64,000 nucleotides of DNA from Kosakonia sacchari. GTDB lineage: Bacteria > Pseudomonadota > Gammaproteobacteria > Enterobacterales > Enterobacteriaceae. Where the stretch lies: assembly GCA_900109485.1 (NCBI GenBank), contig FOAY01000006.1, positions 1 to 64,000 of the forward strand, in the 5' to 3' direction. Positions 1 through 9,560 of the stretch are shown piece by piece (position 1 is the stretch's first letter; each line of letters starts with the position of its first letter). Both the position numbers and the translations under genes were made by a program. The notes beneath the pieces were generated by a model. It saw nothing but the letters and a program-made list of their open reading frames with translations, had not been told where the DNA came from and searched no databases.

Positions 1-213
1 CATGTAATAGGTCATTTAAAGGGTAAAACGGCACTTCGATTGTTCAGTAAATTTCCCTACCTGCGAAAGAACAAGCTATGGGGAAATCATTTTTGGGCAC
101 GAGGTTACTGCGTGGATACCGTAGGTATAAACGAAGAAATGATCAGAAAATATGTGAAGTATCAAGAAAAACATGAAGTTGAAGAGAGCCAGCTCCCACT
201 AAAAGAGGTGTGA
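1..213 (+). CDS. tnpA: IS200/IS605-family transposase TnpA, 3' fragment (5' part outside window)
   Basis: The first 70 codons of the window read open to a TGA at 211-213. The peptide has the C-terminal features of the small Y1 HUH transposases of IS200/IS605: an LKGK.AL helix, the FWARGYCVDTVG strand, and a helix with Tyr51 followed four residues later by Gln55. That spacing is the catalytic Tyr plus metal-binding Gln of TnpA. The HUH motif would lie upstream, outside the window. These enzymes move single-stranded DNA by recognising hairpins at the element ends. In E. coli tig precedes clpP, so the element has probably landed in the tig-clpP gap. Whether the whole gene is intact cannot be seen. 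Confidence 0.85.
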   Translation, partial: HVIGHLKGKTALRLFSKFPYLRKNKLWGNHFWARGYCVDTVGINEEMIRKYVKYQEKHEVEESQLPLKEV

Positions 214-241
214 AGGGAAGGCTCTCAGAGTCTGGACTTAG

Positions 242-287
242 TACGCCCCTATGGGGCGTTATCAATGCCACCTGCTATGCAGGTGGT
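242..287 (+). repeat. Tandem hairpins at the IS200-type right end
   Basis: Two perfect hairpins follow the transposase stop. The first has ACGCCCC and GGGGCGT arms with a TAT loop; the second has CCACCTG and CAGGTGG arms with a CTATG loop and then a run of T (288-292). Subterminal hairpins of this kind are what TnpA recognises at IS200/IS605 ends, and the second could also act as a terminator. The exact right cleavage site is not assigned. Confidence 0.6.
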
Positions 288-364
288 TTTTTACCGTATT
301 GACATTTACAGATGTGTGCTAAAAGAGCGTTTCAGTATTAGCGTAACAGCAAAAGATTGTTATG

Positions 365-393
365 CTTGAAAACAGGCTTGGTCATCCCCACTA
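365..393 (+). promoter_or_regulatory. Sigma-32 heat-shock promoter of clpP
   Basis: CTTGAAA (365-371) is followed after 14 nt by CCCCACTA (386-393). This matches the RpoH consensus CTTGAAA-N(11-16)-CCCCATnT well. clpP is a known RpoH regulon member. Transcription would start near 400, giving a leader of about 115 nt. Confidence 0.7.
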
Positions 394-517
394 AAGAGGG
401 TATTGGCAGTAAAGGCTCTGGCTGATAATCCGTCCGTGAGGGGTCATAGTCAGATCCCGCTCACTCAAGTACAATCAGTAAAGCAGGTTAGTTTATTTTT
501 TTATCCAGGAGACGGAA

Positions 518-1141
518 ATGTCATACAGCGGCGAACGAGATAACTTTGCACCCCATATGGCTCTGGTGCCAATGGTTATTGAACAGACCTCACGCGGTGA
601 GCGCTCTTTCGATATCTACTCCCGTCTTCTCAAGGAACGCGTGATTTTTCTCACCGGCCAGGTCGAAGACCATATGGCAAACCTGATTGTGGCTCAAATG
701 CTCTTTCTGGAAGCGGAAAATCCGGAAAAAGACATTTACCTGTATATTAACTCTCCGGGCGGCGTAATTACTGCCGGGATGTCGATTTACGACACCATGC
801 AATTTATTAAGCCGGACGTCAGCACCATTTGTATGGGCCAGGCCGCGTCGATGGGCGCGTTTCTGCTGACGGCGGGCGCAAAAGGCAAGCGTTTCTGTCT
901 GCCAAATTCACGTGTGATGATTCACCAGCCGCTGGGCGGCTATCAGGGGCAGGCGACGGATATCGAAATTCACGCTCGTGAGATCCTGAAAGTGAAAGGC
1001 CGTATGAATGAACTTATGGCGCATCACACAGGGCAATCTTTAGAGCAAATTGAACGTGATACCGAGCGTGACCGCTTCCTTGCTGCGCAAGAAGCCGTGG
1101 ATTACGGCCTGGTTGACTCAATTTTAACCCATCGTAACTAA
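518..1141 (+). CDS. clpP: ATP-dependent Clp protease proteolytic subunit
   Basis: ClpP is the serine peptidase that forms two stacked heptamers and degrades proteins unfolded by ClpX or ClpA in the cytoplasm. The 207-residue product has the same length as the E. coli protein and is nearly identical to it. The catalytic triad is Ser111 (in GQAASMGAF), His136 (in VMIHQPLGG) and Asp185. The N-terminal 14 residues correspond to the propeptide that is removed autocatalytically. The start is fixed by AGGAGA seven to eight bases upstream. clpX follows after 128 bp, and the two are co-transcribed in relatives. Confidence 0.98.
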   Translation: MSYSGERDNFAPHMALVPMVIEQTSRGERSFDIYSRLLKERVIFLTGQVEDHMANLIVAQMLFLEAENPEKDIYLYINSPGGVITAGMSIYDTMQFIKPDVSTICMGQAASMGAFLLTAGAKGKRFCLPNSRVMIHQPLGGYQGQATDIEIHAREILKVKGRMNELMAHHTGQSLEQIERDTERDRFLAAQEAVDYGLVDSILTHRN

Positions 1142-1155
1142 TGCTCAGATTGCAT

Positions 1156-1185
1156 GTGCCGCTATACTATGTGATGCAAGCGGCA
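1156..1185 (+). promoter_or_regulatory. clpP-clpX intergenic hairpin with a -10 like box
   Basis: TGCCGC and GCGGCA arms enclose a loop that contains TATACT (1163-1168). It may weaken read-through or supply a minor clpX promoter. No good -35 hexamer is visible at 17 bp, so the promoter reading is tentative. Confidence 0.3.
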
Positions 1186-1269
1186 TCATGTTTGAGTAAC
1201 GTTTTGCGCTTGGAATGGCATTTGCGTCGTCATGTGCGGCACAAAGAACAGATTAAGAGGTTTTGACTC

Positions 1270-2544
1270 ATGACAGATAAACGCAAAGATGGTTCGGGCA
1301 AACTGTTGTATTGCTCTTTTTGCGGCAAAAGCCAGCATGAAGTGCGTAAGCTGATCGCCGGGCCGTCCGTGTATATCTGCGACGAATGTGTGGATCTGTG
1401 TAACGACATTATTCGCGAAGAGATTAAAGAAGTTGCGCCGCACCGCGAGCGCAGCGCACTGCCGACCCCGCATGAAATCCGCCACCATCTGGATGACTAT
1501 GTCATTGGCCAGGAACAGGCGAAAAAAGTGCTGGCAGTGGCGGTCTATAACCACTACAAACGCCTGCGCAATGGCGATACCAGCAACGGCGTTGAACTGG
1601 GCAAAAGTAACATTTTGCTGATTGGGCCGACCGGTTCCGGTAAGACGCTGCTGGCTGAAACGCTGGCGCGTTTGCTGGATGTGCCGTTCACCATGGCGGA
1701 TGCCACTACGCTGACCGAAGCGGGTTACGTGGGGGAAGACGTCGAAAACATCATTCAGAAACTGCTGCAAAAATGCGATTACGACGTGCAGAAAGCGCAG
1801 CGCGGGATTGTTTACATTGATGAGATCGACAAGATCTCCCGTAAATCCGATAACCCGTCAATTACGCGTGATGTTTCCGGTGAAGGCGTGCAGCAGGCGT
1901 TGCTGAAATTGATCGAAGGCACCGTGGCTGCGGTTCCGCCGCAGGGTGGCCGTAAGCACCCGCAGCAGGAGTTTTTGCAGGTTGATACCTCGAAAATCCT
2001 GTTCATTTGCGGCGGTGCATTTGCTGGCCTCGACAAAGTGATTTCCCACCGTGTTGAAACCGGGTCGGGCATTGGCTTCGGCGCGACGGTGAAAGGCAAA
2101 TCTGAAAAAGCCAACGAAGGCGAACTGCTGGCGCAGGTTGAGCCGGAGGATTTGATCAAATTTGGTCTGATTCCTGAGTTCATCGGCCGTCTGCCGGTGG
2201 TGGCGACGCTGAGCGAGCTGAGCGAAGAAGCGCTGATTCAAATCCTGAAAGAGCCGAAAAATGCGCTGACCAAGCAGTATCAGGCGCTGTTCAATCTGGA
2301 AGGTGTGGATCTTGAGTTCCGCGACGAAGCGCTGGATGCGATCGCCAAGAAAGCAATGGTGCGCAAAACCGGTGCGCGTGGCCTGCGTTCAATCGTCGAA
2401 GCTGCTCTGCTTGATACCATGTACGATCTGCCGTCGATGGAAGACGTTGAGAAAGTGGTCATCGACGAGTCGGTTATCGCTGGCCAAAGCAAACCGCTGC
2501 TGATTTACGGCAAACCGGAAGCGCAACAGGCATCTGGCGAATAA
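1270..2544 (+). CDS. clpX: ATP-dependent Clp protease ATP-binding subunit
   Basis: ClpX is the AAA+ unfoldase that recognises tagged substrates such as SsrA-tagged proteins and threads them into ClpP. The 424-residue protein begins with a C4 zinc-binding domain (Cys15, Cys18, Cys37, Cys40). The AAA+ module follows, with Walker A GPTGSGKT at 119-126, Walker B YIDEIDK near 182-188, the pore loop GYVGEDVE near 150, and the IGFGA loop used to dock ClpP. Length and sequence match E. coli ClpX. It lies downstream of clpP, and a hairpin terminator follows the stop. Confidence 0.98.
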   Translation: MTDKRKDGSGKLLYCSFCGKSQHEVRKLIAGPSVYICDECVDLCNDIIREEIKEVAPHRERSALPTPHEIRHHLDDYVIGQEQAKKVLAVAVYNHYKRLRNGDTSNGVELGKSNILLIGPTGSGKTLLAETLARLLDVPFTMADATTLTEAGYVGEDVENIIQKLLQKCDYDVQKAQRGIVYIDEIDKISRKSDNPSITRDVSGEGVQQALLKLIEGTVAAVPPQGGRKHPQQEFLQVDTSKILFICGGAFAGLDKVISHRVETGSGIGFGATVKGKSEKANEGELLAQVEPEDLIKFGLIPEFIGRLPVVATLSELSEEALIQILKEPKNALTKQYQALFNLEGVDLEFRDEALDAIAKKAMVRKTGARGLRSIVEAALLDTMYDLPSMEDVEKVVIDESVIAGQSKPLLIYGKPEAQQASGE

Positions 2545-2571
2545 TTCACCAATTCTTACAATCAGTTAACC

Positions 2572-2606
2572 AAAAAGGGGGGATTTTATCTCCCCTTTTA
2601 TTTTTC
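2572..2606 (+). terminator. Rho-independent terminator after clpX
   Basis: An AAAAGGGGGGA / TCTCCCCTTTT stem with a short AT-rich loop is followed by ATTTTT. It sits between clpX and the lon promoter. Confidence 0.75.
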
Positions 2607-2618
2607 CGTATTCCCGCC

Positions 2619-2647
2619 GTTGAATGTGTGGGAAACATCCCCATATA
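2619..2647 (+). promoter_or_regulatory. Sigma-32 heat-shock promoter of lon
   Basis: GTTGAAT (2619-2625) and CCCCATAT (2639-2646) are 13 nt apart, matching the RpoH consensus. The sequence around it closely resembles the known E. coli lon promoter. Confidence 0.75.
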
Positions 2648-2727
2648 CTGCTTTACATGTTAATGGTGCGTGTTGCACAGTCACGTCACCTGATTACCTG
2701 GCGGACTTTAAACTAAGAGAGAGCTCT

Positions 2728-5082
2728 ATGAATCCTGAGCGTTCTGAACGCATTGAAATCCCCGTATTGCCATTGCGCGATGTGGTGGTTTATCCGCACA
2801 TGGTCATTCCCTTATTTGTTGGACGGGAAAAATCGATCCGTTGTCTGGAAGCGGCCATGGACCATGATAAAAAAATCATGCTGGTTGCGCAGAAAGAAGC
2901 GTCAACGGATGAGCCGGGTGTAAACGATCTTTTCACCGTCGGGACCGTGGCGTCTATTCTGCAGATGCTGAAGCTGCCTGATGGCACTGTAAAAGTGCTG
3001 GTCGAGGGGTTGCAGCGCGCGCGCATTACCACGCTTGCCGATGATGGCGAGCACTTCTCCGCCAAAGCGGAATATCTCGACTCGCCAGCTATCGACGAGC
3101 GCGAGCAGGAAGTGCTGGTACGTACGGCGATCAGCCAGTTTGAAGGCTATATCAAACTGAATAAAAAAATTCCGCCGGAAGTGCTGACTTCGCTGAACAG
3201 CATTGATGATCCCGCACGTCTGGCTGATACCATCGCTGCCCATATGCCGCTGAAACTGGCTGACAAACAGTCTGTTCTGGAGATGTCCGACGTTAATGAA
3301 CGTCTGGAATATCTGATGGCGATGATGGAATCCGAAATCGATCTGCTCCAGGTTGAGAAACGCATTCGCAACCGCGTTAAAAAGCAGATGGAAAAATCCC
3401 AGCGCGAGTACTACCTGAATGAGCAAATGAAAGCCATTCAGAAAGAGCTAGGTGAAATGGATGATGCGCCGGATGAAAACGAAGCGCTGAAACGCAAAAT
3501 CGATGCGGCAAAAATGCCGAAAGAGGCGAAAGAGAAAGCCGAATCCGAGCTGCAGAAGCTGAAAATGATGTCGCCGATGTCAGCGGAAGCGACCGTCGTG
3601 CGCGGCTATATCGAATGGATGGTGCAGGTGCCGTGGAACGCGCGCAGCAAGGTCAAAAAAGACCTTCGCCAGGCGCAGGAGATCCTCGATACTGACCATT
3701 ACGGCCTTGAGCGCGTGAAAGATCGTATCCTTGAGTATCTTGCGGTGCAGAGCCGTATGAACAAGCTTAAAGGGCCGATTCTGTGTCTGGTTGGGCCTCC
3801 GGGGGTGGGGAAAACCTCTCTGGGTCAATCTATTGCCAAAGCCACCGGGCGTAAATACATCCGCATGGCGCTGGGCGGCGTGCGTGACGAAGCGGAAATT
3901 CGCGGTCACCGCCGTACCTACATCGGTTCTATGCCGGGCAAACTGATCCAGAAGATGGCGAAAGTGGGGGTGAAAAACCCGCTGTTCCTGCTCGATGAGA
4001 TCGACAAAATGTCGTCCGATATGCGCGGCGATCCGGCTTCGGCGCTGCTGGAAGTGCTGGATCCGGAACAGAACGTCGCCTTCAGCGATCACTACCTGGA
4101 AGTGGATTACGATCTCAGCGATGTCATGTTTGTCGCGACCTCGAACTCCATGAATATTCCGGCTCCGCTGCTGGACCGTATGGAAGTGATTCGTCTTTCC
4201 GGTTACACCGAAGACGAAAAACTGAACATTGCAAAACGTCATCTGTTGACCAAACAGATTGAGCGTAACGCGTTGAAAGAGAGCGAGTTGACTGTTGATG
4301 ACAGCGCAATCGTCGGCATCATCCGTTACTACACCCGTGAAGCTGGCGTGCGTGGTCTGGAGCGCGAAATCTCCAAACTGTGCCGCAAGGCGGTGAAACA
4401 GCTGCTGCTGGATCCGTCGCTTAAGCACATTGAGATCAACGGCGATAACCTGCATGACTACCTGGGCGTTCAGCGCTTTGATTATGGTCGTGCGGATGAT
4501 GAAAACCGTGTCGGTCAGGTGACGGGGTTGGCGTGGACGGAAGTGGGTGGCGATCTGCTGACCATTGAAACCGCCTGCGTTCCGGGCAAAGGTAAGCTGA
4601 CGTATACCGGTTCGCTCGGCGAAGTGATGCAGGAGTCTATCCAGGCGGCGCTGACCGTTGTTCGCGCTCGTGCGGAGAAACTCGGCATCAACGGCGATTT
4701 CTACGAAAAACGCGATATCCACGTTCACGTACCGGAAGGCGCGACGCCGAAAGATGGCCCGAGCGCAGGTATTGCAATGTGTACCGCGCTGGTTTCCTGC
4801 CTGACCGGTAACCCGGTTCGCGCAGATGTGGCAATGACGGGTGAAATTACTCTGCGTGGCCAGGTGCTGCCGATTGGTGGTCTGAAGGAAAAACTGTTGG
4901 CTGCGCACCGTGGGGGCATTAAGACTGTTCTGATTCCTTACGAAAACAAACGTGACCTGGAAGAGATTCCGGACAACGTTGTGGCCGATTTGGATATCCA
5001 TCCGGTTAAGCGTATCGAAGAAGTTCTCAGCCTTGCTTTGCAGAACGAACCCTTTGGTATGCAAGTCGTGACGGCAAAATAG
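2728..5082 (+). CDS. lon: ATP-dependent protease Lon
   Basis: Lon is the homo-oligomeric cytoplasmic protease that removes damaged and regulatory proteins such as SulA and RcsA. The product is 784 residues, as in E. coli. The order is an N-terminal substrate-binding domain (about 1-200), a coiled coil (about 200-300), an AAA+ domain with Walker A GPPGVGKT at 356-363 and Walker [10 protein letters not shown], then the S16 peptidase domain with Ser679 in [10 protein letters not shown] and Lys722. The frame is open further upstream to 2620, but that stretch contains the heat-shock promoter. ATG 2728 after TAAGAGAGAG matches the family start. Confidence 0.98.
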   Translation: MNPERSERIEIPVLPLRDVVVYPHMVIPLFVGREKSIRCLEAAMDHDKKIMLVAQKEASTDEPGVNDLFTVGTVASILQMLKLPDGTVKVLVEGLQRARITTLADDGEHFSAKAEYLDSPAIDEREQEVLVRTAISQFEGYIKLNKKIPPEVLTSLNSIDDPARLADTIAAHMPLKLADKQSVLEMSDVNERLEYLMAMMESEIDLLQVEKRIRNRVKKQMEKSQREYYLNEQMKAIQKELGEMDDAPDENEALKRKIDAAKMPKEAKEKAESELQKLKMMSPMSAEATVVRGYIEWMVQVPWNARSKVKKDLRQAQEILDTDHYGLERVKDRILEYLAVQSRMNKLKGPILCLVGPPGVGKTSLGQSIAKATGRKYIRMALGGVRDEAEIRGHRRTYIGSMPGKLIQKMAKVGVKNPLFLLDEIDKMSSDMRGDPASALLEVLDPEQNVAFSDHYLEVDYDLSDVMFVATSNSMNIPAPLLDRMEVIRLSGYTEDEKLNIAKRHLLTKQIERNALKESELTVDDSAIVGIIRYYTREAGVRGLEREISKLCRKAVKQLLLDPSLKHIEINGDNLHDYLGVQRFDYGRADDENRVGQVTGLAWTEVGGDLLTIETACVPGKGKLTYTGSLGEVMQESIQAALTVVRARAEKLGINGDFYEKRDIHVHVPEGATPKDGPSAGIAMCTALVSCLTGNPVRADVAMTGEITLRGQVLPIGGLKEKLLAAHRGGIKTVLIPYENKRDLEEIPDNVVADLDIHPVKRIEEVLSLALQNEPFGMQVVTAK

Positions 5083-5112
5083 TGACCTCGCGCAAAGTGC
5101 GTTGATAAAAAC

Positions 5113-5151
5113 AAGGCTGGTGAGTGATTTCGGACTTGCCAGCCTTTTTTT
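5113..5151 (+). terminator. Terminator after lon
   Basis: AAGGCTGG and CCAGCCTT arms, with further partial pairing inside the loop, are followed by a T run to 5151. Confidence 0.75.
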
Positions 5152-5292
5152 GTATAGCTAATTTAGATTGCTGGTTGGGTGTGTCATCATCAACTGGTGT
5201 TGTAAGGGCATGACAGGCCTGATATAACTGCTGCGCGGTCGCGCTGTGAAGGATTCAGGTGCGATATAAATTATAAAGAGAGGAAGAGAAGA

Positions 5293-5565
5293 GTGAACAA
5301 ATCTCAGCTGATTGACAAGATTGCCGCAGGTGCTGATATTTCCAAAGCTGCTGCAGGACGTGCGTTAGATGCTTTAATTGCTTCTGTTACTGAATCTTTG
5401 AAATCCGGGGACGATGTAGCACTGGTAGGTTTCGGGACTTTCGCGGTTAAAGAACGTGCTGCACGCACTGGCCGTAACCCGCAGACCGGCAAAGAAATCA
5501 CTATCGCTGCAGCTAAAGTGCCAGGGTTCCGCGCAGGTAAAGCGCTGAAAGACGCAGTAAACTGA
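5293..5565 (+). CDS. hupB: DNA-binding protein HU-beta
   Basis: HU-beta is a small nucleoid protein that bends DNA as a homodimer or as a heterodimer with HU-alpha. The 90-residue product matches E. coli HupB, including the DNA-contacting arm with [12 protein letters not shown] near residues 58-69 and the GFGTF turn. The start is GTG at 5293 behind GAGAGGAAGAGAAG; a GTG start is also used in E. coli hupB. It has its own leader of about 140 bp after the lon terminator and is followed by a strong terminator. Confidence 0.97.
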   Translation: MNKSQLIDKIAAGADISKAAAGRALDALIASVTESLKSGDDVALVGFGTFAVKERAARTGRNPQTGKEITIAAAKVPGFRAGKALKDAVN

Positions 5566-5599
5566 TTACTTTCCCCGCGTGGGGAGAGTAAGAAAATAC

Positions 5600-5628
5600 A
5601 AGGCGCATCGCGAGATGTGCCTTTTTTT
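5600..5628 (+). terminator. Terminator after hupB
   Basis: AAGGCGCATC and GATGTGCCTT arms with a GCGA tetraloop are followed by seven T. Confidence 0.85.
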
Positions 5629-5774
5629 ATTTGCGAATTCTTACTTTGTACGAGTTTCTGCACGTTGTGGACTAACAATTGCGCCGGTTTCTTGTCAAAA
5701 TACGCGCTTACACGCAGCGGGCAACTCTTGCTGCCTGAGATCTAAAGTCACCTACAGCGGAGTGTTGTTACACC

Positions 5775-7646
5775 ATGATGGACAATTTACGCGCGGCGGC
5801 GAATCACGTCGTGCTCAAGATCATTCTGGGTTTGATTATCGTGTCATTCATTTTGACTGGCGTGGGTAACTACCTGATTGGCGGTAACAATAATTATGCC
5901 GCAGAAGTTAACGGTCAGGAAATTAGCCGTCCGCAGTTTGAAAATGCGGTGACCAGCGAGCGCAATCGTATGGCACAGCAGTTGGGCGATCAGTTCTCTG
6001 AACTGGCTGCCAACGAAAACTATATGAAATCCGTGCGCCAGCAAGTGCTCAATCGCATGATTGATGAAGCGCTACTGGACCAGTATGCCAAAAAGCTGCA
6101 CCTCGGCATTAGCGACGAGCAGGTGAAGAAAGCCATTTTTTCCACTCAGGCTTTCCAGACTAACGGCAAATTCGACAACAACCGCTTTAATGCCATCGTC
6201 AATCAGATGGGCATGAGCGCCGATCAGTACGCGCAGGCGCTACGTAACCAGTTAACCTCCCAGCAGCTCATCAACGCTGTTGCCGGTACTGATTTTATGC
6301 TTAAAGGCGAAACCGACGAACTGGCGGCGCTGGTTGCCCAGCAGCGCGTTGTTCGCCAGGCGGTGATCGATGTGAACGCACTGGCGGCGAAGCAGACAGC
6401 CAGCGATGACGAAATCACCAGCTACTACGATCAGAACAAGAGCCGTTTCATTGCGCCGGAGCAGTTCCGCGTAAGCTACATCAAACTTGATGCTACTGCG
6501 ATGCAGGAAAATGCCAGCGATGCAGAGATTCAGGCTTACTACGATCAGCATCAGGACCAGTTCACCCAGCCGCAGCGCAACCGCTACAGTGTCATCCAGA
6601 CGAAAACGGAAGACGATGCTAAAGCCGTGCTTGATGAGCTGAATAAAGGTGCTGATTTCGCCACCATCGCGAAAGCGAAATCCACCGACATTATCTCTGC
6701 CCGCAACGGCGGTGATATGGGCTGGCTGGAAGAGGGCACCACGCCGGATGAACTGAAAAATGCCGGTCTGAAAGAGAAAGGCCAGCTTTCCGGCGTTATC
6801 AAATCTTCTGTGGGTTTCCTGGTTGCGCGTCTTGATGATATCCAGCCTGCGCAGGTGAAACCGCTCAGCGAAGTGCACGATGAACTGGCTGCCAAAGTGA
6901 AACAGGAAAAAGCGCTGGACGCCTGGTATGCACTGCAACAGAAAGTGAGCGAAGCGGCGAGCAACGATAATGAATCTCTGGCCGGTGCAGAACAGGCCGC
7001 AGGGGCGAAAGCGGTGCAAACGGGTTGGTTCGGTCGCGATACTCTGCCGGAAGAGCTGAACTTCAAACCGGTGAGCGACGCGATTTTCAATGGCGGTCTG
7101 GTTGGTCAGAACGGCGCGCCGGGCAGCAACTCCGATATCATCACCGTTGATGGCGATCGCGCGTTTGTACTGCGTATCACCGATCACAAAGCGGAAGCCA
7201 TCAAACCGCTGGCTGAAGTGAAAGCGCAGGTGACCGACATTGTGAAGCACAACAAAGCTGAGCAGCAGGCGAAGCTGGATGCAGAAAAACTGGTGTCTGA
7301 GCTGAAAGCGGGCAAAGGCGATGATGCGCTGAAAGCCGCGGGTCTGAGCTTTGGCGAGGCGAAAACGCTGGCGCGTACAGGCCAGGATCCGCTAAGCCAG
7401 GCTGCGTTTAATCTGCCGCTGCCGGAAAAAGATAAACCGTCTTTCGGCTCGACGACCGATCAGCAGGGTAACGTTGTGGTTCTGGCACTGGACGAAGTAA
7501 AAGCAGGCACCATGCCGGATGCACAGAAAGAAGCGATGGTTAAAGGCATCACGCAGAACAATGCGCAGATCGCTTTTGAAGCGCTGATGAGCAACCTGCG
7601 CAAAGAAGCCAAAATCAAACTCGGCACGATCGCTGAACAGCAGTAA
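5775..7646 (+). CDS. ppiD: Periplasmic folding chaperone / peptidyl-prolyl isomerase-like PpiD
   Basis: PpiD is anchored in the inner membrane near the SecYEG translocon and assists newly exported proteins. The 623-residue product equals E. coli PpiD in length. One N-terminal membrane helix (about residues 16-34, IILGLIIVSFILTGV) is followed by SurA-like chaperone segments and one parvulin domain (about 266-355, with the RNGGDMGWLEEGTTPDEL core). Two adjacent ATG codons open the gene; the first is used here. A short hairpin terminator follows. Confidence 0.96.
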   Translation: MMDNLRAAANHVVLKIILGLIIVSFILTGVGNYLIGGNNNYAAEVNGQEISRPQFENAVTSERNRMAQQLGDQFSELAANENYMKSVRQQVLNRMIDEALLDQYAKKLHLGISDEQVKKAIFSTQAFQTNGKFDNNRFNAIVNQMGMSADQYAQALRNQLTSQQLINAVAGTDFMLKGETDELAALVAQQRVVRQAVIDVNALAAKQTASDDEITSYYDQNKSRFIAPEQFRVSYIKLDATAMQENASDAEIQAYYDQHQDQFTQPQRNRYSVIQTKTEDDAKAVLDELNKGADFATIAKAKSTDIISARNGGDMGWLEEGTTPDELKNAGLKEKGQLSGVIKSSVGFLVARLDDIQPAQVKPLSEVHDELAAKVKQEKALDAWYALQQKVSEAASNDNESLAGAEQAAGAKAVQTGWFGRDTLPEELNFKPVSDAIFNGGLVGQNGAPGSNSDIITVDGDRAFVLRITDHKAEAIKPLAEVKAQVTDIVKHNKAEQQAKLDAEKLVSELKAGKGDDALKAAGLSFGEAKTLARTGQDPLSQAAFNLPLPEKDKPSFGSTTDQQGNVVVLALDEVKAGTMPDAQKEAMVKGITQNNAQIAFEALMSNLRKEAKIKLGTIAEQQ

Positions 7647-8183
<537 letters not shown>

Positions 8184-8281
8184 GACGCTTGCGTAGTCGC
8201 TAATCTTTGCCAGAATAGAGAGGTCGTACCAGTTATGATCTCTCTGTCTCTATAACAATAAACGGTAAAGGTTAAAGCGCT

Positions 8282-8689
8282 ATGCAGACACAAATCAAAG
8301 TTCGTGGTTTTCATCTCGATGTTTACCAGCACGTGAATAATGCTCGCTATCTGGAGTTTCTCGAAGAGGCTCGCTGGGACGGGCTTGAGAATAACGACAG
8401 CTTTAAATGGATGACGGCCAATAACATCGCTTTCGTGGTGGTGAACATCAATATCAACTATCGCCGTCCGGCGGTGCTCGGTGATTTGCTTACCGTCACC
8501 AGCCATGTACAGCAGATCAACGGTAAAAGCGGCGTTTTAAGCCAGGTCGTCACGCTGGAACCGGAAGGAGAGGTGGTTGCTGATGCGCTGGTGACGTTTG
8601 TCTGCATCGACCTGAAAAGCCAGAAGGCGCTGGCATTAGAAGGGGAACTGCGGGAAAAACTGGAGAAGATGATCAGCGCAGGCGATTAA
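8282..8689 (+). CDS. fadM: Long-chain acyl-CoA thioesterase FadM
   Basis: FadM is a hotdog-fold thioesterase that hydrolyses long-chain acyl-CoAs which would stall beta-oxidation. The 135-residue product has the 4-hydroxybenzoyl-CoA thioesterase signature HLDVYQHVNNARYLEFLEEAR with catalytic Asp13. It aligns with E. coli FadM (YbaW, 132 aa) to the end. In E. coli it is under FadR control; no clear FadR operator was identified by eye. A REP element follows. Confidence 0.94.
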   Translation: MQTQIKVRGFHLDVYQHVNNARYLEFLEEARWDGLENNDSFKWMTANNIAFVVVNININYRRPAVLGDLLTVTSHVQQINGKSGVLSQVVTLEPEGEVVADALVTFVCIDLKSQKALALEGELREKLEKMISAGD

Positions 8690-8750
8690 TAGTAAAAACG
8701 GGCTGGCGAAAACCGGCAAAGACAAAACCGCTGCCCGGCGAGATTGCAGA

Positions 8751-8777
8751 CCGGATGAGCGTTAGCGCCCATCCGGC
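8751..8777. repeat. REP element
   Basis: CCGGATG and CATCCGG arms around AGCGTTAGCGC form the standard enterobacterial repetitive extragenic palindrome, placed between the convergent fadM and queC. Confidence 0.8.
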
Positions 8778-8798
8778 ACAGATCCCGGTGAGTGTTTT

Positions 8799-9494
8799 TT
8801 ATTTCAATCCGGTTTTCTGTTTCAGGGCTGCCATCACGCCGCTTTTATCCGCGAGGTAATGTCGCAGGCCGTTGGCGCGCAGGTTACAGGCCGCGCAATG
8901 GCCGCAGCCATCGCCTTTAATGCCGTTATAGCAGGTCAGCGTTTCGCTGCGCACCAGATCCAGTTTGCCCCAATAGTCTGCCAGCGCCCAGGTTTCGGCT
9001 TTATTGATCCACATCAGCGGGGTTTCAAAGCGGATATCTTTCGCCAGGCCAAGATTGACCGCATGGTTAAGTGCTTTAACAAACTCATCGCGGCAATCCG
9101 GGTAACCGGAAAAATCGGTTTCACAAACGCCGGTGATCACGGCTTCTGCCTGCACCTGCCAGGCATACACCGCCGCCAGCGTGAGAAACAGAATATTACG
9201 CCCAGGCACGAAGGTATTTGGAATACCGGTGGCATCAGGCTCGTAGTCCGGCACCGGAATGCTGTCGCGTGTCAGGCTGCTGACCGCCAGTTCATTGAGC
9301 AGGGTAACATCCAGCACTTTGTGCGCGCGGGCGTCCAGTGTTAACGCCAGTTCGCGGGCAACATCGATCTCTGCGCGGTGGCGCTGGCCGTAATCAAAGG
9401 TGACGCAATGCACTTCGTCATACTGCTGCAATGCCTGCACCAGGCAAGTTGTGGAGTCTTGTCCGCCACTGAACACGACAACGGCACGTTTCAT
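8799..9494 (-). CDS. queC: 7-cyano-7-deazaguanine (preQ0) synthase
   Basis: QueC converts 7-carboxy-7-deazaguanine to preQ0 with ammonia and ATP, a step in queuosine biosynthesis for tRNA. The 231-residue product has the N-terminal ATP pyrophosphatase loop SGGQDST (residues 9-15) and a C-terminal zinc site [13 protein letters not shown]. Length and sequence match E. coli QueC. The frame continues five codons upstream, but ATG 9494 gives the family N-terminus [11 protein letters not shown]. Confidence 0.97.
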   Translation of the reverse strand: MKRAVVVFSGGQDSTTCLVQALQQYDEVHCVTFDYGQRHRAEIDVARELALTLDARAHKVLDVTLLNELAVSSLTRDSIPVPDYEPDATGIPNTFVPGRNILFLTLAAVYAWQVQAEAVITGVCETDFSGYPDCRDEFVKALNHAVNLGLAKDIRFETPLMWINKAETWALADYWGKLDLVRSETLTCYNGIKGDGCGHCAACNLRANGLRHYLADKSGVMAALKQKTGLK

Positions 9495-9560
9495 AATTCT
9501 TCCTGACAATCGCGAATAAAACGCTATGGTAGCGCGTGCCGCTGACAGCGACCAGCTTCT

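Larger units (their letters stand above)
214..517 (+). other. tnpA-clpP intergenic region
   Basis: This 304-bp gap holds the IS right-end hairpins (242-292), a sigma-32 type promoter (365-393) and an imperfect hairpin with GTGAG...CTCAC ends (436-464) in the clpP 5' leader. The clpP ribosome binding site AGGAGA lies at 507-512. No further open reading frame is supported here. Confidence 0.6.

Noticed and set aside
196-420. Similarity of CCCACTAAAAGAGG...AAGGCTCT at 196-226 with CCCCACTAAAGAGGG...AAAGGCTCT at 387-418 as a possible second IS end
   Set aside because: The first copy is transposase coding sequence and the second includes the clpP sigma-32 -10 box. The match is short and gapped, so chance or shared constraint is likelier than a second element.
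2545-2727. Small RNA gene in the clpX-lon gap, as reported for E. coli sraA
   Set aside because: The gap is explained by the clpX terminator and the lon heat-shock promoter. Nothing additional can be supported from sequence.
3580-5064. Long open frame on the minus strand inside lon
   Set aside because: It is antisense to a near-identical, well-known protein, has no ribosome binding site and shows the composition expected of a shadow frame.
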